39,439 nt of DNA from a virus, in IMG/VR virus record IMGVR_UViG_3300046740_000696, positions 1-39,439 of that record; one strand, given 5' to 3'. Below the pieces are notes generated by a model that was not told the DNA's origin, made no database searches, and saw only the letters and a list, made by a program, of their open reading frames with translations. Positions within the stretch are counted from its first letter, which is position 1. The number at the start of each line of letters is the position of its first letter. The position numbers were made by a program, and so were the translations under genes. Positions 6,660-15,575 of the stretch are shown here, in pieces.

Positions 6660-7535
6660 TCAAACCATCTTGAGCGTTTGTCGCGTTCTGATCAACGGGC
6701 ACCTTGCAATGTCGCGAAACCGCGGATCCGCGAGGGCGTTCATTTGATCATTGCTCGCCTGCAGGATCCACTCGGCTTGCTCGCGCCAGCCGCCGTCGAC
6801 GAGCCGCGTACCCTCCTCGCGGTTGTAGCCCCACCATCCGGCATGGAACGCTCGCGGCTCGGTCGGGTAGATCGTGTAGCGATGCGAGCCGCGGATCACG
6901 CGATGGATCAGCCCGTCTTGAGACGCCGCGCCCGATGGCAGGCCGGCGTCGAAAAGATGCTCGCGGCAGTACGAGATCGGATCTTTATAGTAGGCGTCAT
7001 CGGTGGTGTGGCAGAGAAACTCGTCGACGAAATCGGCCCGGTGACACACGGCCATCGACTGGTAGCTCTTGTGCGGATAGATCGTCGTCGCGCCGCCCGT
7101 CTTGAGGACGAGCTTCTCGACGTTGATGCCGATGTTTTGGTTGCGGCACGCGTTCACGCACGGCTGATCGGGCCCCGCGAGCGCGTGCGCGTCTTCGAAA
7201 AACTCGAAGATGTCGTCAGAAACCAAAACATCTTCTTCGATCAGCGCCACGAGCTCGCCGGCGTACGGCTTCATGCCGATCAACGACAGCGCGTTGCCGT
7301 AGCCCTCGAGAATGTTGTAGCGTGGGCCCTCGAAGCGCCGCTCGTCGTAGAGCGATCGATCGAACAGGTCGTACGGCAGATCGAAGCTCTTGATGACTTC
7401 GTGCACACGGGGATCCGCGTCGTGGTCGACGCAGAACATGTAGCGCTGTTTCTTCGCGCCGCGCGCGCACTGAATCCGCGTGAGGCACGCCGCGAGAAAC
7501 GCTGGACGGCGCCAGCAAGGAATGACGACGATCAT
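6660..7535 (-). CDS. GT-A type glycosyltransferase-like protein (291 aa)
   Basis: The N-terminus (MIVVIPCWRRPAFLAACL) is the usual first strand and helix of a family-2-like nucleotide-sugar transferase. LVALIEEDVLVSDDIFEFFE, around residue 97, supplies the acidic metal-binding region that replaces DxD, and the C-terminal half has conserved aromatic/His patches (HAGWWGYNREEG). It should transfer a sugar from a nucleotide donor in the cytoplasm; the acceptor is unknown. The ATG overlaps the stop of the preceding glycosyltransferase (ATGA), so the pair probably acts on one structure: virion glycoprotein, host polysaccharide or modified DNA. Confidence 0.8.
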   Translation of the reverse strand: MIVVIPCWRRPAFLAACLTRIQCARGAKKQRYMFCVDHDADPRVHEVIKSFDLPYDLFDRSLYDERRFEGPRYNILEGYGNALSLIGMKPYAGELVALIEEDVLVSDDIFEFFEDAHALAGPDQPCVNACRNQNIGINVEKLVLKTGGATTIYPHKSYQSMAVCHRADFVDEFLCHTTDDAYYKDPISYCREHLFDAGLPSGAASQDGLIHRVIRGSHRYTIYPTEPRAFHAGWWGYNREEGTRLVDGGWREQAEWILQASNDQMNALADPRFRDIARCPLIRTRQTLKMV

Positions 7536-8458
7536 GCTTGTAATCCTAGCGCCGCGAGCAGCTTGTCGGCGTGCTGTTCGAACGCGGCGTTTCGAGACAA
7601 GAACCATTCGCGAGCTCGCACGCCCATACGATGGAGCTCGTTGAGAGGCAGACGACAAACCTCGTGCAGCGTCGTGATGATCGCGTTGGGCTCGACGAAG
7701 CTCGTCGTCGCGCCGCGCATGTAGCCTTCGCGAATGACGGGAAGCAACCGCCCGAACGACGGCATCACGTGTTCGTTCATCGGCGAGGCATCGGTCGTGA
7801 CCACGATCGATCTGCAGCTCAACGCCTCGTTGATGTGGTGGCCCCAGCCCTCGACGATCGACGGACACAGGTGGATCCGATGGCTGTTCATCAGCTCGCG
7901 CAGGTTGCCGTCGGATGGCGCCATCACGAGCTCGACGTTGGGGTGTGGCAAGCCTTCGATCGGATCGCGCGTGACGACGGTCAGCGGCGGCAAGTAGTTG
8001 CCGGCGAGCTTGTAGGCCTCGAAGACGGTCTCGGTGCCCTTCGTCATCGACGCGCCGCGCACGTGCAGCACGCGTAGCAGCTTCGGCGTCGCCGAGTTGC
8101 CCATGTCGCGCGACTGAAAGCTCGTGCATCGAACCTGATCGTGGCCTCGCTCCATGAACCACTCGAACGCTACCGAAGACTTCGCCCAGATCTGATCGAG
8201 ATGCTCGAGATGCTTCTCCCAGTCGGGCTCGAACCATTCGAGGTTGAAGATCCCGACGTTCTTGTGCGCGCTCGCGATGTTCGCCGGGTTCAAGATCTCG
8301 ATGTGGATCGCGAGATCAGCCTTGGGAAGCATCGCGACGTTGCGCCAGTCGCAGACGCGCGGCCAGTGCCCGCGGCTCTTGAGGAACGCTTCGAGTAGCT
8401 CGACGTCGCGCGTGAGCCCGACGCCGTTGTCGTTGCTGATCAGGTTGATTCGCGCCAT
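7532..8458 (-). CDS. GT-B (family 4-like) glycosyltransferase (308 aa)
   Basis: The C-terminal half has the donor-site signature of family 4 enzymes: HLCPSIVEGWGHHINEALSC, where the two Glu flank EGWGHHINE, followed by a switch to VVTTDASPMNE. The N-terminal domain is shorter than in host enzymes, as in many phage versions. I prefer ATG 8458 over ATG 8464 because GGGG then sits at a workable distance. It follows nrdJ by 30 bases and overlaps the next glycosyltransferase. Acceptor unknown. Confidence 0.82.
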   Translation of the reverse strand: MARINLISNDNGVGLTRDVELLEAFLKSRGHWPRVCDWRNVAMLPKADLAIHIEILNPANIASAHKNVGIFNLEWFEPDWEKHLEHLDQIWAKSSVAFEWFMERGHDQVRCTSFQSRDMGNSATPKLLRVLHVRGASMTKGTETVFEAYKLAGNYLPPLTVVTRDPIEGLPHPNVELVMAPSDGNLRELMNSHRIHLCPSIVEGWGHHINEALSCRSIVVTTDASPMNEHVMPSFGRLLPVIREGYMRGATTSFVEPNAIITTLHEVCRLPLNELHRMGVRAREWFLSRNAAFEQHADKLLAALGLQA

Positions 8459-8488
8459 CACCATCCCCGCTTTCTTCGTCGTTTTAGT

Positions 8489-10837
8489 TCAGCACTTCGA
8501 GTAGCTGCATTCGGGGCAGTAGGGGCATCCTCCGTCGCGTACGAGCGACGCCTTGTGACACTGCGGACAGAAGTCTCGTCGGATCGTCGACGATGTTTCT
8601 GCTTTCGCGTCCGGCGCGACGGCCTTCGGCGCCGTGCGCTGTAGGTACTCGTAGATGATTTTCGAGATCGCATCTGGCGCCGAGACGATCTTCGTCTCGC
8701 CGCGCCCGATGACCTCGCCGCCGCCGATGTCGGCGAGCTGCTCGCCGAGCTTGCGCAACCGATCGCGCGGCGAGGATCCCGACGGCAGTTGCAGCATGAA
8801 GCTTCCGGTGCGCCCGAGAGCTTCGGTCCACGCGCCGATCTCGGAGCCGCCTTTGCCGATACGTACGAAGATCTCGAACGGCTGCGCGTCCGATGGGTGC
8901 TCGTTGATCGTCACGTGGACGCTACCGAAGCTCGTCGGCTTGGTGCACGTCGAACCGTCGCGCCAGCCATCGGAGGGGACGCGACGATGCGTCACCGACG
9001 GCGTGGGCCACTTGGGCGCCTGAACACCGATCAACGTCTTGTCGATGGGCGGAACGAACGATTCGAAGACGGCGGGCTCGACGGCAATCGGTTTCGAAGC
9101 TTCGGGCTTTGCCACACCAGCGGTCAGCACTTGCTTGTCACGACAACCGTCGCGGTAGACCGTGATGCCCTTGCAGCCCGACGCCCACGCCAGTCGATAC
9201 GCGCGATCGACATCTTCGACCGTCGCATCGCGACGAAGATTGATCGTCTTGCTCGCGCCGTCTTCGGTGTGCGCCTGAAACGCCGCCTGCATCCCGATGT
9301 GCTCTTCCATCGTGAGCTCGCTAGCGACGCGAAGGATGTTGCGCCAGTGTTCAGGAACGGCGGCGCAACCTTGGATCGAACCAGTGTCTGCGATCGCTGC
9401 GCTGACCTCGTATTGCCAGAAGCCTTCGCGGCGAGCGATCTGCTCGACGAGCGGATTGAACTCGGGCATCTGCGTACCAGCTTGGTTACGCGTGATCGCG
9501 AGCGCGAACAGCGGCTCGATTCCGCCGGAGCAACCCGCGATGATGCTAATCGTTCCCGTCGGTGCGATGACGGTCACCGTCGAGTTGCGGCGCTTCTTGT
9601 CGCCACGCTTGGCGTAGGTCGACTTGTCCCAGTGGAAGAACGCACCGCGTTCGATAGCAAGATCTTCACTTGCTTGAACCGCCCACCCGTTGATGTCAGC
9701 CATTAGCTTCTTGGCGAAGTCTCGTCCGGCCTGGGAGCCGTAGGGGATGCCGAGCATGATCAACATCTCGGCGAAGCCCATGACGCCGAGGCCGATCTTG
9801 CGAGACTTCGATGTCACGTCGGCGATCTCCGGCAACGGGTACTCGCTCGCAAGCAGCATGTTGTCGAGGAAGCGAACGGCGTTCCTAACGGTTATGCGAA
9901 GCCGCGTACTTTCAACGATCGGTGTTGCACGGCCGATCGCGTCGACGAAGTTGGCGAGGTTGATCGACCCGAGACAGCACGCATCGAGAGGCCGCAGCGG
10001 CACCTCGCCACAAGGATTTGTCGCCTCGCACAACCCAAGCTCCGTGAGCGGATCGCGCTCGTTCGTGCGATCGATGAACCAGAGGCCCGGGTCGCCGATC
10101 TTCCATGCGTGCTCGGTGATCGCTTTCCAGACCTTCGGTGCGTTGAACTTGCCGCAGACTTCGCCGGTGCGAGGATGCACGATGTCGTAGTCGCGATTCT
10201 CCTCGAGCGCCTTCATGAATTCGTTGGTGATCGCGACGCTGATGTTGAAGTTCTGCATCGCGCTCGAGTCGCTCGACTTGAGCTCGATGAACTTCATCAG
10301 ATCGGGATGGTCGCAGCGCAAGATCCCCATGTTCGCGCCGCGTCGCACACCGCCCTGCTTGATCTGCTCCGTCGCGTAGTCGAAGATCTTCATGAACGAG
10401 ATCGGCCCGGACGCGATTCCCATCGACGAATGCACGAAGTCGTCTTCTGGGCGGATCCGCGAGAACGAGTAGCCGACGCCACCACCACCTTTGAAGATCA
10501 GCGCCGCGCGGCGTAGCGCCTCGAAGATCTGCCCCATGTCGTCTTCGATCGGGACGACGAAACAGGCGTTGAGATGCCCGGTGCCGTCGGGGCGCCCGGC
10601 GTTGACCAGGCACGGCGTGTTCGGCATGAAGTCACGCCGAGCCATCATGCGGTAGAACACGACTTCCGATGCATTGCGTCCCGCGTCGTCATCCTCGACG
10701 CTAGCGATGCGCTCGGCGACGCGACGAAACAACTGCTTTGGCGTCTCGACGACGGCGCCGGTTGCGTCTTTGATCAGGTAGCGCTTGTTGAGGACAGTCA
10801 GCGCATTGGCGGTCAGGACCGGCTCGATGTCTTCCAC
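8489..10837 (-). CDS. nrdJ: adenosylcobalamin-dependent ribonucleotide reductase, class II
   Basis: It reduces ribonucleotides to deoxyribonucleotides with a B12-derived radical, needing oxygen neither present nor absent. Landmarks are MPNTPCLVNAG (Cys76), a glycine-rich FKGGGGVGYSFSRI, NPCGE at 274-278 with the active-site Cys276 and Glu278, APTGTISIIAGCSGGIEP, a TSCPD-type segment near residues 640-690 (TCTKPTSFGSVHVT), and a C-terminal zinc ribbon with redox cysteines (CPQC and CPYCPEC). At 782 aa it looks complete. The start is GTG 10837, six bases after a class A promoter hexamer, with no ribosome site. It heads the operon leading to the glycosyltransferases and triplicated genes. A thioredoxin-like protein at 24456 could be its reductant. 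Confidence 0.95.
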   Translation of the reverse strand: MEDIEPVLTANALTVLNKRYLIKDATGAVVETPKQLFRRVAERIASVEDDDAGRNASEVVFYRMMARRDFMPNTPCLVNAGRPDGTGHLNACFVVPIEDDMGQIFEALRRAALIFKGGGGVGYSFSRIRPEDDFVHSSMGIASGPISFMKIFDYATEQIKQGGVRRGANMGILRCDHPDLMKFIELKSSDSSAMQNFNISVAITNEFMKALEENRDYDIVHPRTGEVCGKFNAPKVWKAITEHAWKIGDPGLWFIDRTNERDPLTELGLCEATNPCGEVPLRPLDACCLGSINLANFVDAIGRATPIVESTRLRITVRNAVRFLDNMLLASEYPLPEIADVTSKSRKIGLGVMGFAEMLIMLGIPYGSQAGRDFAKKLMADINGWAVQASEDLAIERGAFFHWDKSTYAKRGDKKRRNSTVTVIAPTGTISIIAGCSGGIEPLFALAITRNQAGTQMPEFNPLVEQIARREGFWQYEVSAAIADTGSIQGCAAVPEHWRNILRVASELTMEEHIGMQAAFQAHTEDGASKTINLRRDATVEDVDRAYRLAWASGCKGITVYRDGCRDKQVLTAGVAKPEASKPIAVEPAVFESFVPPIDKTLIGVQAPKWPTPSVTHRRVPSDGWRDGSTCTKPTSFGSVHVTINEHPSDAQPFEIFVRIGKGGSEIGAWTEALGRTGSFMLQLPSGSSPRDRLRKLGEQLADIGGGEVIGRGETKIVSAPDAISKIIYEYLQRTAPKAVAPDAKAETSSTIRRDFCPQCHKASLVRDGGCPYCPECSYSKC

Positions 10838-10843
10838 CGAGCA

Positions 10844-10866
10844 AGCTTACGCCGACGATCTGACAG
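10844..10866 (-). promoter_or_regulatory. class A promoter of nrdJ, leaderless GTG start
   Basis: CTGTCAGATCGTCGGCG then TAAGCT, with one change from the common form. It ends six bases before the GTG at 10837. Confidence 0.75.
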
Positions 10867-11871
10867 CTATGCCAAGCGCGTCGCGAGCGTCTGCGCAACC
10901 CGCGGCCATGGCTGACGCATGTGCTCGAGAGGCGCCTGATCGTCGCCGTTCTCGGCGCCGAGGAGCAGCACGGAAGTGTCTTCGGGGCCGAGCGGCGTCG
11001 TCTGCGGGTAGTGCGCGCGATAGCCTTCGCCGTCGCCGTTGTACTGCCACCCGAACAACGAGCTCCGATCGAAGCCCAGCGACGTATACGTCGCTGCAGG
11101 CAGATCCGGGGTGTAGCGCGCCGGCAAGACGGCGGCGCAGCCCATGCGTGAGACGACGCCTTTCTCGCGAAGCCACGAGCCGCCGTACAGAATCACCTCA
11201 CGCTGCGTCGCGGCACGAACGATCGCGACGAATTCCGAAACGCCATCGATGATCTCGTGGTTCGTGATGCCTTCGGGCTGGTTCCCCGCCTCGACGTCGA
11301 TGCACGTATACGCCGTGCTCTCGTAGAGCCCACCGATGCGATCGATCTCACGCAGGAACGTCTGCGCCTGTAGCGTCGGATCCTGCCGCGCGCGGTAGTA
11401 CGCGTAGAGCAGCGTCCACCACGTGATGCCACAACGGCTCGCGATGTACTCGTCGTCCTGGCCGTTGGCCACGGGCCAGACGTCGCTCAGCCACGGCGAG
11501 CCGAAGTAGGTCGTGCCCTCCGTCGCCTTGAGCATCAGCGCGTACCAAGGCGGACCCGCGTGCGCGAGACGCCGAACGTCTTCCTTCGTGCGTCCGTCGC
11601 CTTGATAGAGATCGACCATGAGCGGACCGATCTTGCAGGTTCGCGCGATCGCCGCGAGCGTGTCATCGTCGACGATATTCGACGGTTGCATCTCGAAGCC
11701 CTGTGAGTGCTGGAACGCGTAGACGGCATCGAGCGTCTCTTGCCCGAGATCACCATCGGCGCCGTACTTCGGCAGCGTGAACTTGCTCGGGATGTTCTCG
11801 AGCTCGCCGATGCGGATCAGATGTTCTTGAAGCTGTCGAACACCGATGCCCTTGTCGCCGCGCTTGAACAT
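10867..11871 (-). CDS. endolysin: peptidoglycan-binding domain plus GH25 muramidase
   Basis: Residues 1-75 form a PG_binding_1-type repeat (GIGVRQLQEHLIRIG, then YGADGDLGQETLDAVYAFQ). Residues 82-310 resemble the GH25 lysozyme barrel: MVDLYQGDG with Asp87, LKATEGT with Glu118, a YAYYRARQDPTLQAQTFL helix, and IDVEAG with Asp192 and Glu194, the usual catalytic pair. It should cut the MurNAc-GlcNAc bond and open the wall at lysis. The start is ATG 11871 behind GGAGG. It is the last gene of the lysis block, and no signal peptide is visible, so release through the holin is expected. Confidence 0.85.
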   Translation of the reverse strand: MFKRGDKGIGVRQLQEHLIRIGELENIPSKFTLPKYGADGDLGQETLDAVYAFQHSQGFEMQPSNIVDDDTLAAIARTCKIGPLMVDLYQGDGRTKEDVRRLAHAGPPWYALMLKATEGTTYFGSPWLSDVWPVANGQDDEYIASRCGITWWTLLYAYYRARQDPTLQAQTFLREIDRIGGLYESTAYTCIDVEAGNQPEGITNHEIIDGVSEFVAIVRAATQREVILYGGSWLREKGVVSRMGCAAVLPARYTPDLPAATYTSLGFDRSSLFGWQYNGDGEGYRAHYPQTTPLGPEDTSVLLLGAENGDDQAPLEHMRQPWPRVAQTLATRLA

Positions 11872-11873
11872 GA

Positions 11874-12149
11874 TCAGCCTCCGGGAAATTTGTCGTGTAG
11901 CACCTGATCCGCGTGCTCGTCGTTGGCGGCGAGCGCGACGCGCGTCGCTTCGATCTCGGCGAGGACGACTTCGGACGACGTCTTGCCGTCGAGGCCCTCG
12001 TGAATCGCCTCGACGATGTTTTGGATCGCCTCGAGCGCCGACTCGGCCTTGCCTACCGTCTTCGAGATGCTTCCGATCACGCCGAGGCCGTGCACCGCGG
12101 CCTTCATCATGTTGAGCGCGTCGTGCGCCTTGTCCCATCCGTTGCTCAT
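11874..12149 (-). CDS. small lysis-block protein, unknown (91 aa)
   Basis: It lies between the lipoprotein-like gene and the endolysin with overlaps on one side and a 2-base gap on the other. The protein is helical: an amphipathic N-terminal part with a moderately hydrophobic stretch (AAVHGLGVIGSISKTVG), then acidic helices with a possible coiled coil (ALEAIQNIVEAIHEGLDG). It could be an antiholin or accessory lysis factor. That is inferred from position only. Confidence 0.65.
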   Translation of the reverse strand: MSNGWDKAHDALNMMKAAVHGLGVIGSISKTVGKAESALEAIQNIVEAIHEGLDGKTSSEVVLAEIEATRVALAANDEHADQVLHDKFPGG

Positions 12150-12538
12150 GGCGGTACTCCGATCTCGTGAAGCGCTTTCTCGAGTTGCAGCACAGCATCA
12201 GAAATCGCCGTGAGATCTTGGGCGTGCTGCGCGATCGCGGCAGCGGCGATCAGGCGATAAGCTGCCTCGAAGAGCTCGACGACGCGCTCGCGCTTCTGTC
12301 GATACGCGTCAAGGCTCGCGTGTCCTTCGCTGAGCGTCTTGGCCTGATCGACGAGCTCGGCTTGATGCTTGGCATCCCACGTGACGAAGCTGTCGCGTAC
12401 CGCGCTGACACCCGCGAAGCTCGCGTGGATCGTCTTGTCACGCGCGTTGGCGCCGCACGCAACGACGGCGAGGATGATGATCGCGGCGCAGTACGACGCG
12501 CTGAGGCTCAGCGCGGCGAGCTTGTACGAGCGCGTCAC
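12146..12538 (-). CDS. lipoprotein-like lysis protein, possible spanin (130 aa)
   Basis: The N-terminus is a signal sequence (SYKLAALSLSASYCAAIIIL) followed by LAVVACG, a good lipobox with Cys28. The rest is a long charged helical region with heptads (AELVDQAKTLSEGHASLDAY). A lipid-anchored, coiled-coil protein between holin and endolysin fits an outer-membrane or unimolecular spanin, which would imply a Gram-negative host. The start is GTG 12538, overlapping the holin stop (GTGA). If the Cys is not lipidated, the segment is simply a signal anchor. Confidence 0.65.
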   Translation of the reverse strand: MTRSYKLAALSLSASYCAAIIILAVVACGANARDKTIHASFAGVSAVRDSFVTWDAKHQAELVDQAKTLSEGHASLDAYRQKRERVVELFEAAYRLIAAAAIAQHAQDLTAISDAVLQLEKALHEIGVPP

Positions 12539-12873
12539 AGCGTCACCTTGGGCTGGACTGGTTCGGGCGTAGATTTCGTGCCGGCGATGACATCCGACGA
12601 GCTCGCGTCGGGCTTCAGGTTCGCCGCGAGATGTGGCGCGATCGCCGTGACGAGCTTGTCGGCCATGGTCGGCTCGGGATCGACGGCATACTTCGCCGCG
12701 GCGACGCCCTGCACCGTCTTGCCGACGACGTAGGTACCGAAGATCCACGTTGTGTACGTCTGCCACTGCTCGACGGTCAGCTTGCCGACCGCCGTGAGCA
12801 CCGTCGAGCCGATGATCAACGCAACGCAGATCAGGCCCTTTTCGCTGTTCAGGAGCGCTTTGATCCCATCCAT
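12535..12873 (-). CDS. holin-like protein with two membrane spans (112 aa)
   Basis: Two hydrophobic segments are seen: LICVALIIGSTVLTAVG at about residues 14-30 and TTWIFGTYVVGKTVQGVAAA at about 41-60. A charged cytoplasmic-type tail with Pro and Lys follows. Size, topology and place directly before the lipoprotein and endolysin genes are those of phage holins, which perforate the inner membrane at a set time. It starts from a leaderless class B promoter, so the lysis block has its own transcript. Confidence 0.75.
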   Translation of the reverse strand: MDGIKALLNSEKGLICVALIIGSTVLTAVGKLTVEQWQTYTTWIFGTYVVGKTVQGVAAAKYAVDPEPTMADKLVTAIAPHLAANLKPDASSSDVIAGTKSTPEPVQPKVTL

Positions 12874-12880
12874 GCCGAAA

Positions 12881-12886
12881 AGGCTA
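12881..12886 (-). promoter_or_regulatory. class B promoter hexamer of the lysis block
   Basis: TAGCCT in the context CGTGATAGCCT, an extended -10 form, ends seven bases before the holin ATG. The leader is predicted to be absent. Confidence 0.65.
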
Positions 12887-13927
12887 TCACGTCGCGTACA
12901 GAAGGAACTGATAGACGTCGCCGGACGACAGCGTAGCCGTTGGAATCACACGGAAAGCCGATAGCGACCGGTTGGTCAGCGGCAGATCAGCGACGACGAG
13001 GCTCGCAACGCCGGCGGCTTGCGACCCGACGTAGTAGTTGGTGTTCGCGACAGCTGCAAACGTCACGTTGAAATCGCTTTCGCCACCGGTCGCCGTGAAG
13101 TTGATGATCCGCGTGACGCTCGGTTGCTGGAAGCTGGCCGTGAGCGTCGAACCGACGATGCCGAAGCTGAACGAGTTGCTGTTCGCAAACGACAGCTGAC
13201 CGCCGGTGATCGTACCGCCAGCGGCGACGATCGTCTTGATCGCCTGGAAGCTCGCCGTGAGCGTCTGCGCGTTGAGCCCCCACGAGATCCCGTTGGAGTC
13301 GGAGAACACCACCGCGCCGGTCGTTGCGACCTGCGTTCCGGCGGAGATGCCGACGCCGGTCGCCGTGCCGCCGACGGTTTGCACCGAGGCAGTGAGCGTC
13401 TGCCCGCTGATGCCGAATGTCACGCCATTGCCGGCGGCGAACGAGAACGTCGGACCTGTTGCCGTGGAGCCAAGGCCGATGATCGATCGGAAGGCATCCA
13501 TCGACGCCGTAACCTGCGAGCTCCCCGACATCCCGAACGTGAGGCCGTTCGAGTTTGCCATGACGGCGGTGCCCGTCGCCGCGGTCTGCGTACCAGCCGC
13601 GAACGCGACGCCAGCGCCACCACCGCCGCCACCACCAACGCCCTGCATGATGAACGGCTTGAGGCTCGCCGCGATGCCGCCAACGGGCTCGGCGTCCTCG
13701 TAGGAGTGCCAGAGCTCGAGGCCGACGTCGACGTCGGCTTGACCGGACGGCGTACGCGTGACTGAGACGTTGGTCGCGTCGGCCGAGACCGAAAAGCCGC
13801 CGCCGTTCAACCAAATGTTGTTCGGCGCCAGCGATCGGCCGTTGTAGTTACAGCCGTGCGGAATCGCCGATGAGCCACCGACAGCTAGCCCCGCGAAACG
13901 CAGGATGTTTTTTAGAACCGTCGGCAC
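12887..13927 (-). CDS. fibre-type protein with four repeat units (346 aa)
   Basis: The N-terminal 90 residues are a non-repeated domain, followed by a polyglycine hinge (VGGGGGGGAG) and four units of the pattern F-x-NSNG-x-SFG-x-x-G-x-TLTAS, then a C-terminal beta domain of about 80 residues. This repeat is common in trimeric phage fibres. The protein at 19933 carries the same repeats but a different end, so the two probably form distinct receptor-binding fibres. The start is GTG 13927 behind a leaderless class B promoter; no ribosome site is present. Confidence 0.75.
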   Translation of the reverse strand: MPTVLKNILRFAGLAVGGSSAIPHGCNYNGRSLAPNNIWLNGGGFSVSADATNVSVTRTPSGQADVDVGLELWHSYEDAEPVGGIAASLKPFIMQGVGGGGGGGAGVAFAAGTQTAATGTAVMANSNGLTFGMSGSSQVTASMDAFRSIIGLGSTATGPTFSFAAGNGVTFGISGQTLTASVQTVGGTATGVGISAGTQVATTGAVVFSDSNGISWGLNAQTLTASFQAIKTIVAAGGTITGGQLSFANSNSFSFGIVGSTLTASFQQPSVTRIINFTATGGESDFNVTFAAVANTNYYVGSQAAGVASLVVADLPLTNRSLSAFRVIPTATLSSGDVYQFLLYAT

Positions 13928-13934
13928 GCGCTCT

Positions 13935-13940
13935 AGCCTA
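13935..13940 (-). promoter_or_regulatory. class B promoter hexamer of the fibre gene
   Basis: TAGGCT in CGTGATAGGCT ends seven bases before the GTG at 13927. The sequence is nearly identical to the one before the holin. Confidence 0.65.
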
Positions 13941-13969
13941 TCACGGCCAAGCCGTAAGCTTACGACTGC

Positions 13970-14728
13970 TTACGTGGCCGGGTCCGCGGGCGGAGCGTCT
14001 TCGGGCGGAAGCGGCGGAAACGGCTTGAGCCTGGCGTGCAGGTCGATCGTCGTATTCCAGTAGTTTCTGATCTGTCGGCCCGCCGCTTCCGGGTGCATCG
14101 CGTTGAGCGCCGTGTCGACGATCTGATTGACCTGCGCCCCGAAATTGCATTTCGCGACGTAGTGATCGAGGCCCTGATCGCGGCGCCACTGCGCGGAGAG
14201 GTACGCGAACGACGTCTCGACGATGAACCGTCGATGGGTGGGGTCTTGGAACGCGCGATCAGACCTACCCGAAGGCACGATGATCGTCGCGAAGCCCTCC
14301 GGGTGGAGCACACGATAGAGCTCGTCGAAGAACGCGAAGAACTGGTCCTTGCCGTCGATCAGCGGGTACATCGGGATGTGCTCGACGTAGTGCGAGCAGA
14401 CGATCTCTGCGACGCTGTGGTCGGCCCATGGCCACGGGAAGCTCTGCAGATCGACCACGTGCTTGACGTCGGGATGCTTCTCGCCCGTCGGCTTGCCGTC
14501 CGCGCCCATGATAGGCGCGCCGATAAGCAGCACGACGTCAACACCCTCGAAGTCGGGGCGGCAGTGTCGCCCACACGCGAGATCGAGCTTGAGCGTGACG
14601 TCCGGTTTTGCGATCGGCAGCTCGCTCGGTGGCTCGACGCTCGGCCCCAGCTTGCGCGGCTTGCGTGCCGGCTTGCGTGCTGGCTTGCGTGACTTTGGTT
14701 TCTTGCGAGCGTGAGATTTTTTGGCCAC
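13970..14728 (-). CDS. class I SAM-dependent methyltransferase-like protein (252 aa)
   Basis: The core has motif I as LKLDLACGRHCRPDFEGVDV around residues 47-64, an acidic strand end (HVVDLQSFPWPW) and FDELYRVLHPEGFATIIVPS, the usual motif of small-molecule or saccharide methyltransferases. The first 30 residues are a very basic KPARKPARKP tail, which may bind nucleic acid or be a localisation tail. The start is GTG 14728 with AAAGG nine bases before. It follows a glycosyltransferase by 14 bases, so methylation of a glycan is the most natural guess. Substrate unknown. Confidence 0.75.
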   Translation of the reverse strand: MAKKSHARKKPKSRKPARKPARKPRKLGPSVEPPSELPIAKPDVTLKLDLACGRHCRPDFEGVDVVLLIGAPIMGADGKPTGEKHPDVKHVVDLQSFPWPWADHSVAEIVCSHYVEHIPMYPLIDGKDQFFAFFDELYRVLHPEGFATIIVPSGRSDRAFQDPTHRRFIVETSFAYLSAQWRRDQGLDHYVAKCNFGAQVNQIVDTALNAMHPEAAGRQIRNYWNTTIDLHARLKPFPPLPPEDAPPADPAT

Positions 14729-14742
14729 GAACGAGATCCTTT

Positions 14743-15567
14743 CTAGTAGACGACACCGGTTCCGAGATCCATGTGTCCGACCTTGACGCGCAGATCGACG
14801 GCGAACGTCTTGCCTCTGGCGCGCGCGTTTCTGCAGAACCAAAGGTCCTGCGTGAACGCGCGAACGCCGCCGTCGACGACGTCGTTCCACGTCTCGAACC
14901 ACGGAGCTTCGATCTCGCGAAACAGATCCATGCGGTAGAGCGAGCAGCCCATCGCGATCCCGTTGACCGGCATCACGTGGCCCTGCGCCAAGGCCGCGCG
15001 GATGTCGCGAGGCTTGAAGTCGAAGACGCCATCGTTGGGATCGCCGTACGCCATCGGCATGTTGTGATCACCGCGCGTGAAGTAGATCCCCGAGACCGCG
15101 TCGAACTTGCCAGCTTCGATCGTCTCGAGCAGCCGGATGTGCGCGTCCGGCGGAGGCAAGTTGTCACTCTCGAGCGTCAGGATGTACTTCCACTTCGAGA
15201 ATTCGGGGTTGCTGAGGATGTCCTTGACCATCCGATCGTAGGCCTTGCCGACCTCGTCGTTGATGCAGAAAATCCACGCGCGCTTCTGGTTCATCGGATA
15301 CATCAGGTTCTGCCAGGCCTGAACGATGCGGTAGTCGAACGTCGGCGTGCGATTCGGGACGATGACGATCGTCGACGAGTCCTTGTACGTCGACCCGGCG
15401 AGCGTCTTGACGCGCTCGTAGCCGAGCGCCTTGGACATCTCCTTGGTCGAGTAGTCGCGCTTCTCGAGGTTGAGCCGCGCGAGCTCTTCGCGAACTAGGC
15501 GACGTAGCGTCGTCGTGGTTGAGGGAACACGCTTGGCGCGCACGACACGCTTAGTCTGGCGAGGCAT
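14743..15567 (-). CDS. GT-A type glycosyltransferase-like protein (274 aa)
   Basis: After a basic N-terminal extension (MPRQTKRVVRAKRVP), the core begins at STIVIVPNRTPTFDYRIVQ. YILTLESDNLPPPDAHIRLL carries the acidic metal site (ESDN), and GIAMGCSLYRMDLFREIEAP and a late DLWFCRNARARG helix match other phage family-2-like transferases. The ATG lies eight bases after the class A hexamer; a TTG one codon upstream is less likely. Together with the methyltransferase it forms a two-gene surface-modification unit. Confidence 0.75.
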   Translation of the reverse strand: MPRQTKRVVRAKRVPSTTTTLRRLVREELARLNLEKRDYSTKEMSKALGYERVKTLAGSTYKDSSTIVIVPNRTPTFDYRIVQAWQNLMYPMNQKRAWIFCINDEVGKAYDRMVKDILSNPEFSKWKYILTLESDNLPPPDAHIRLLETIEAGKFDAVSGIYFTRGDHNMPMAYGDPNDGVFDFKPRDIRAALAQGHVMPVNGIAMGCSLYRMDLFREIEAPWFETWNDVVDGGVRAFTQDLWFCRNARARGKTFAVDLRVKVGHMDLGTGVVY

Positions 15568-15575
15568 CAACGAAG

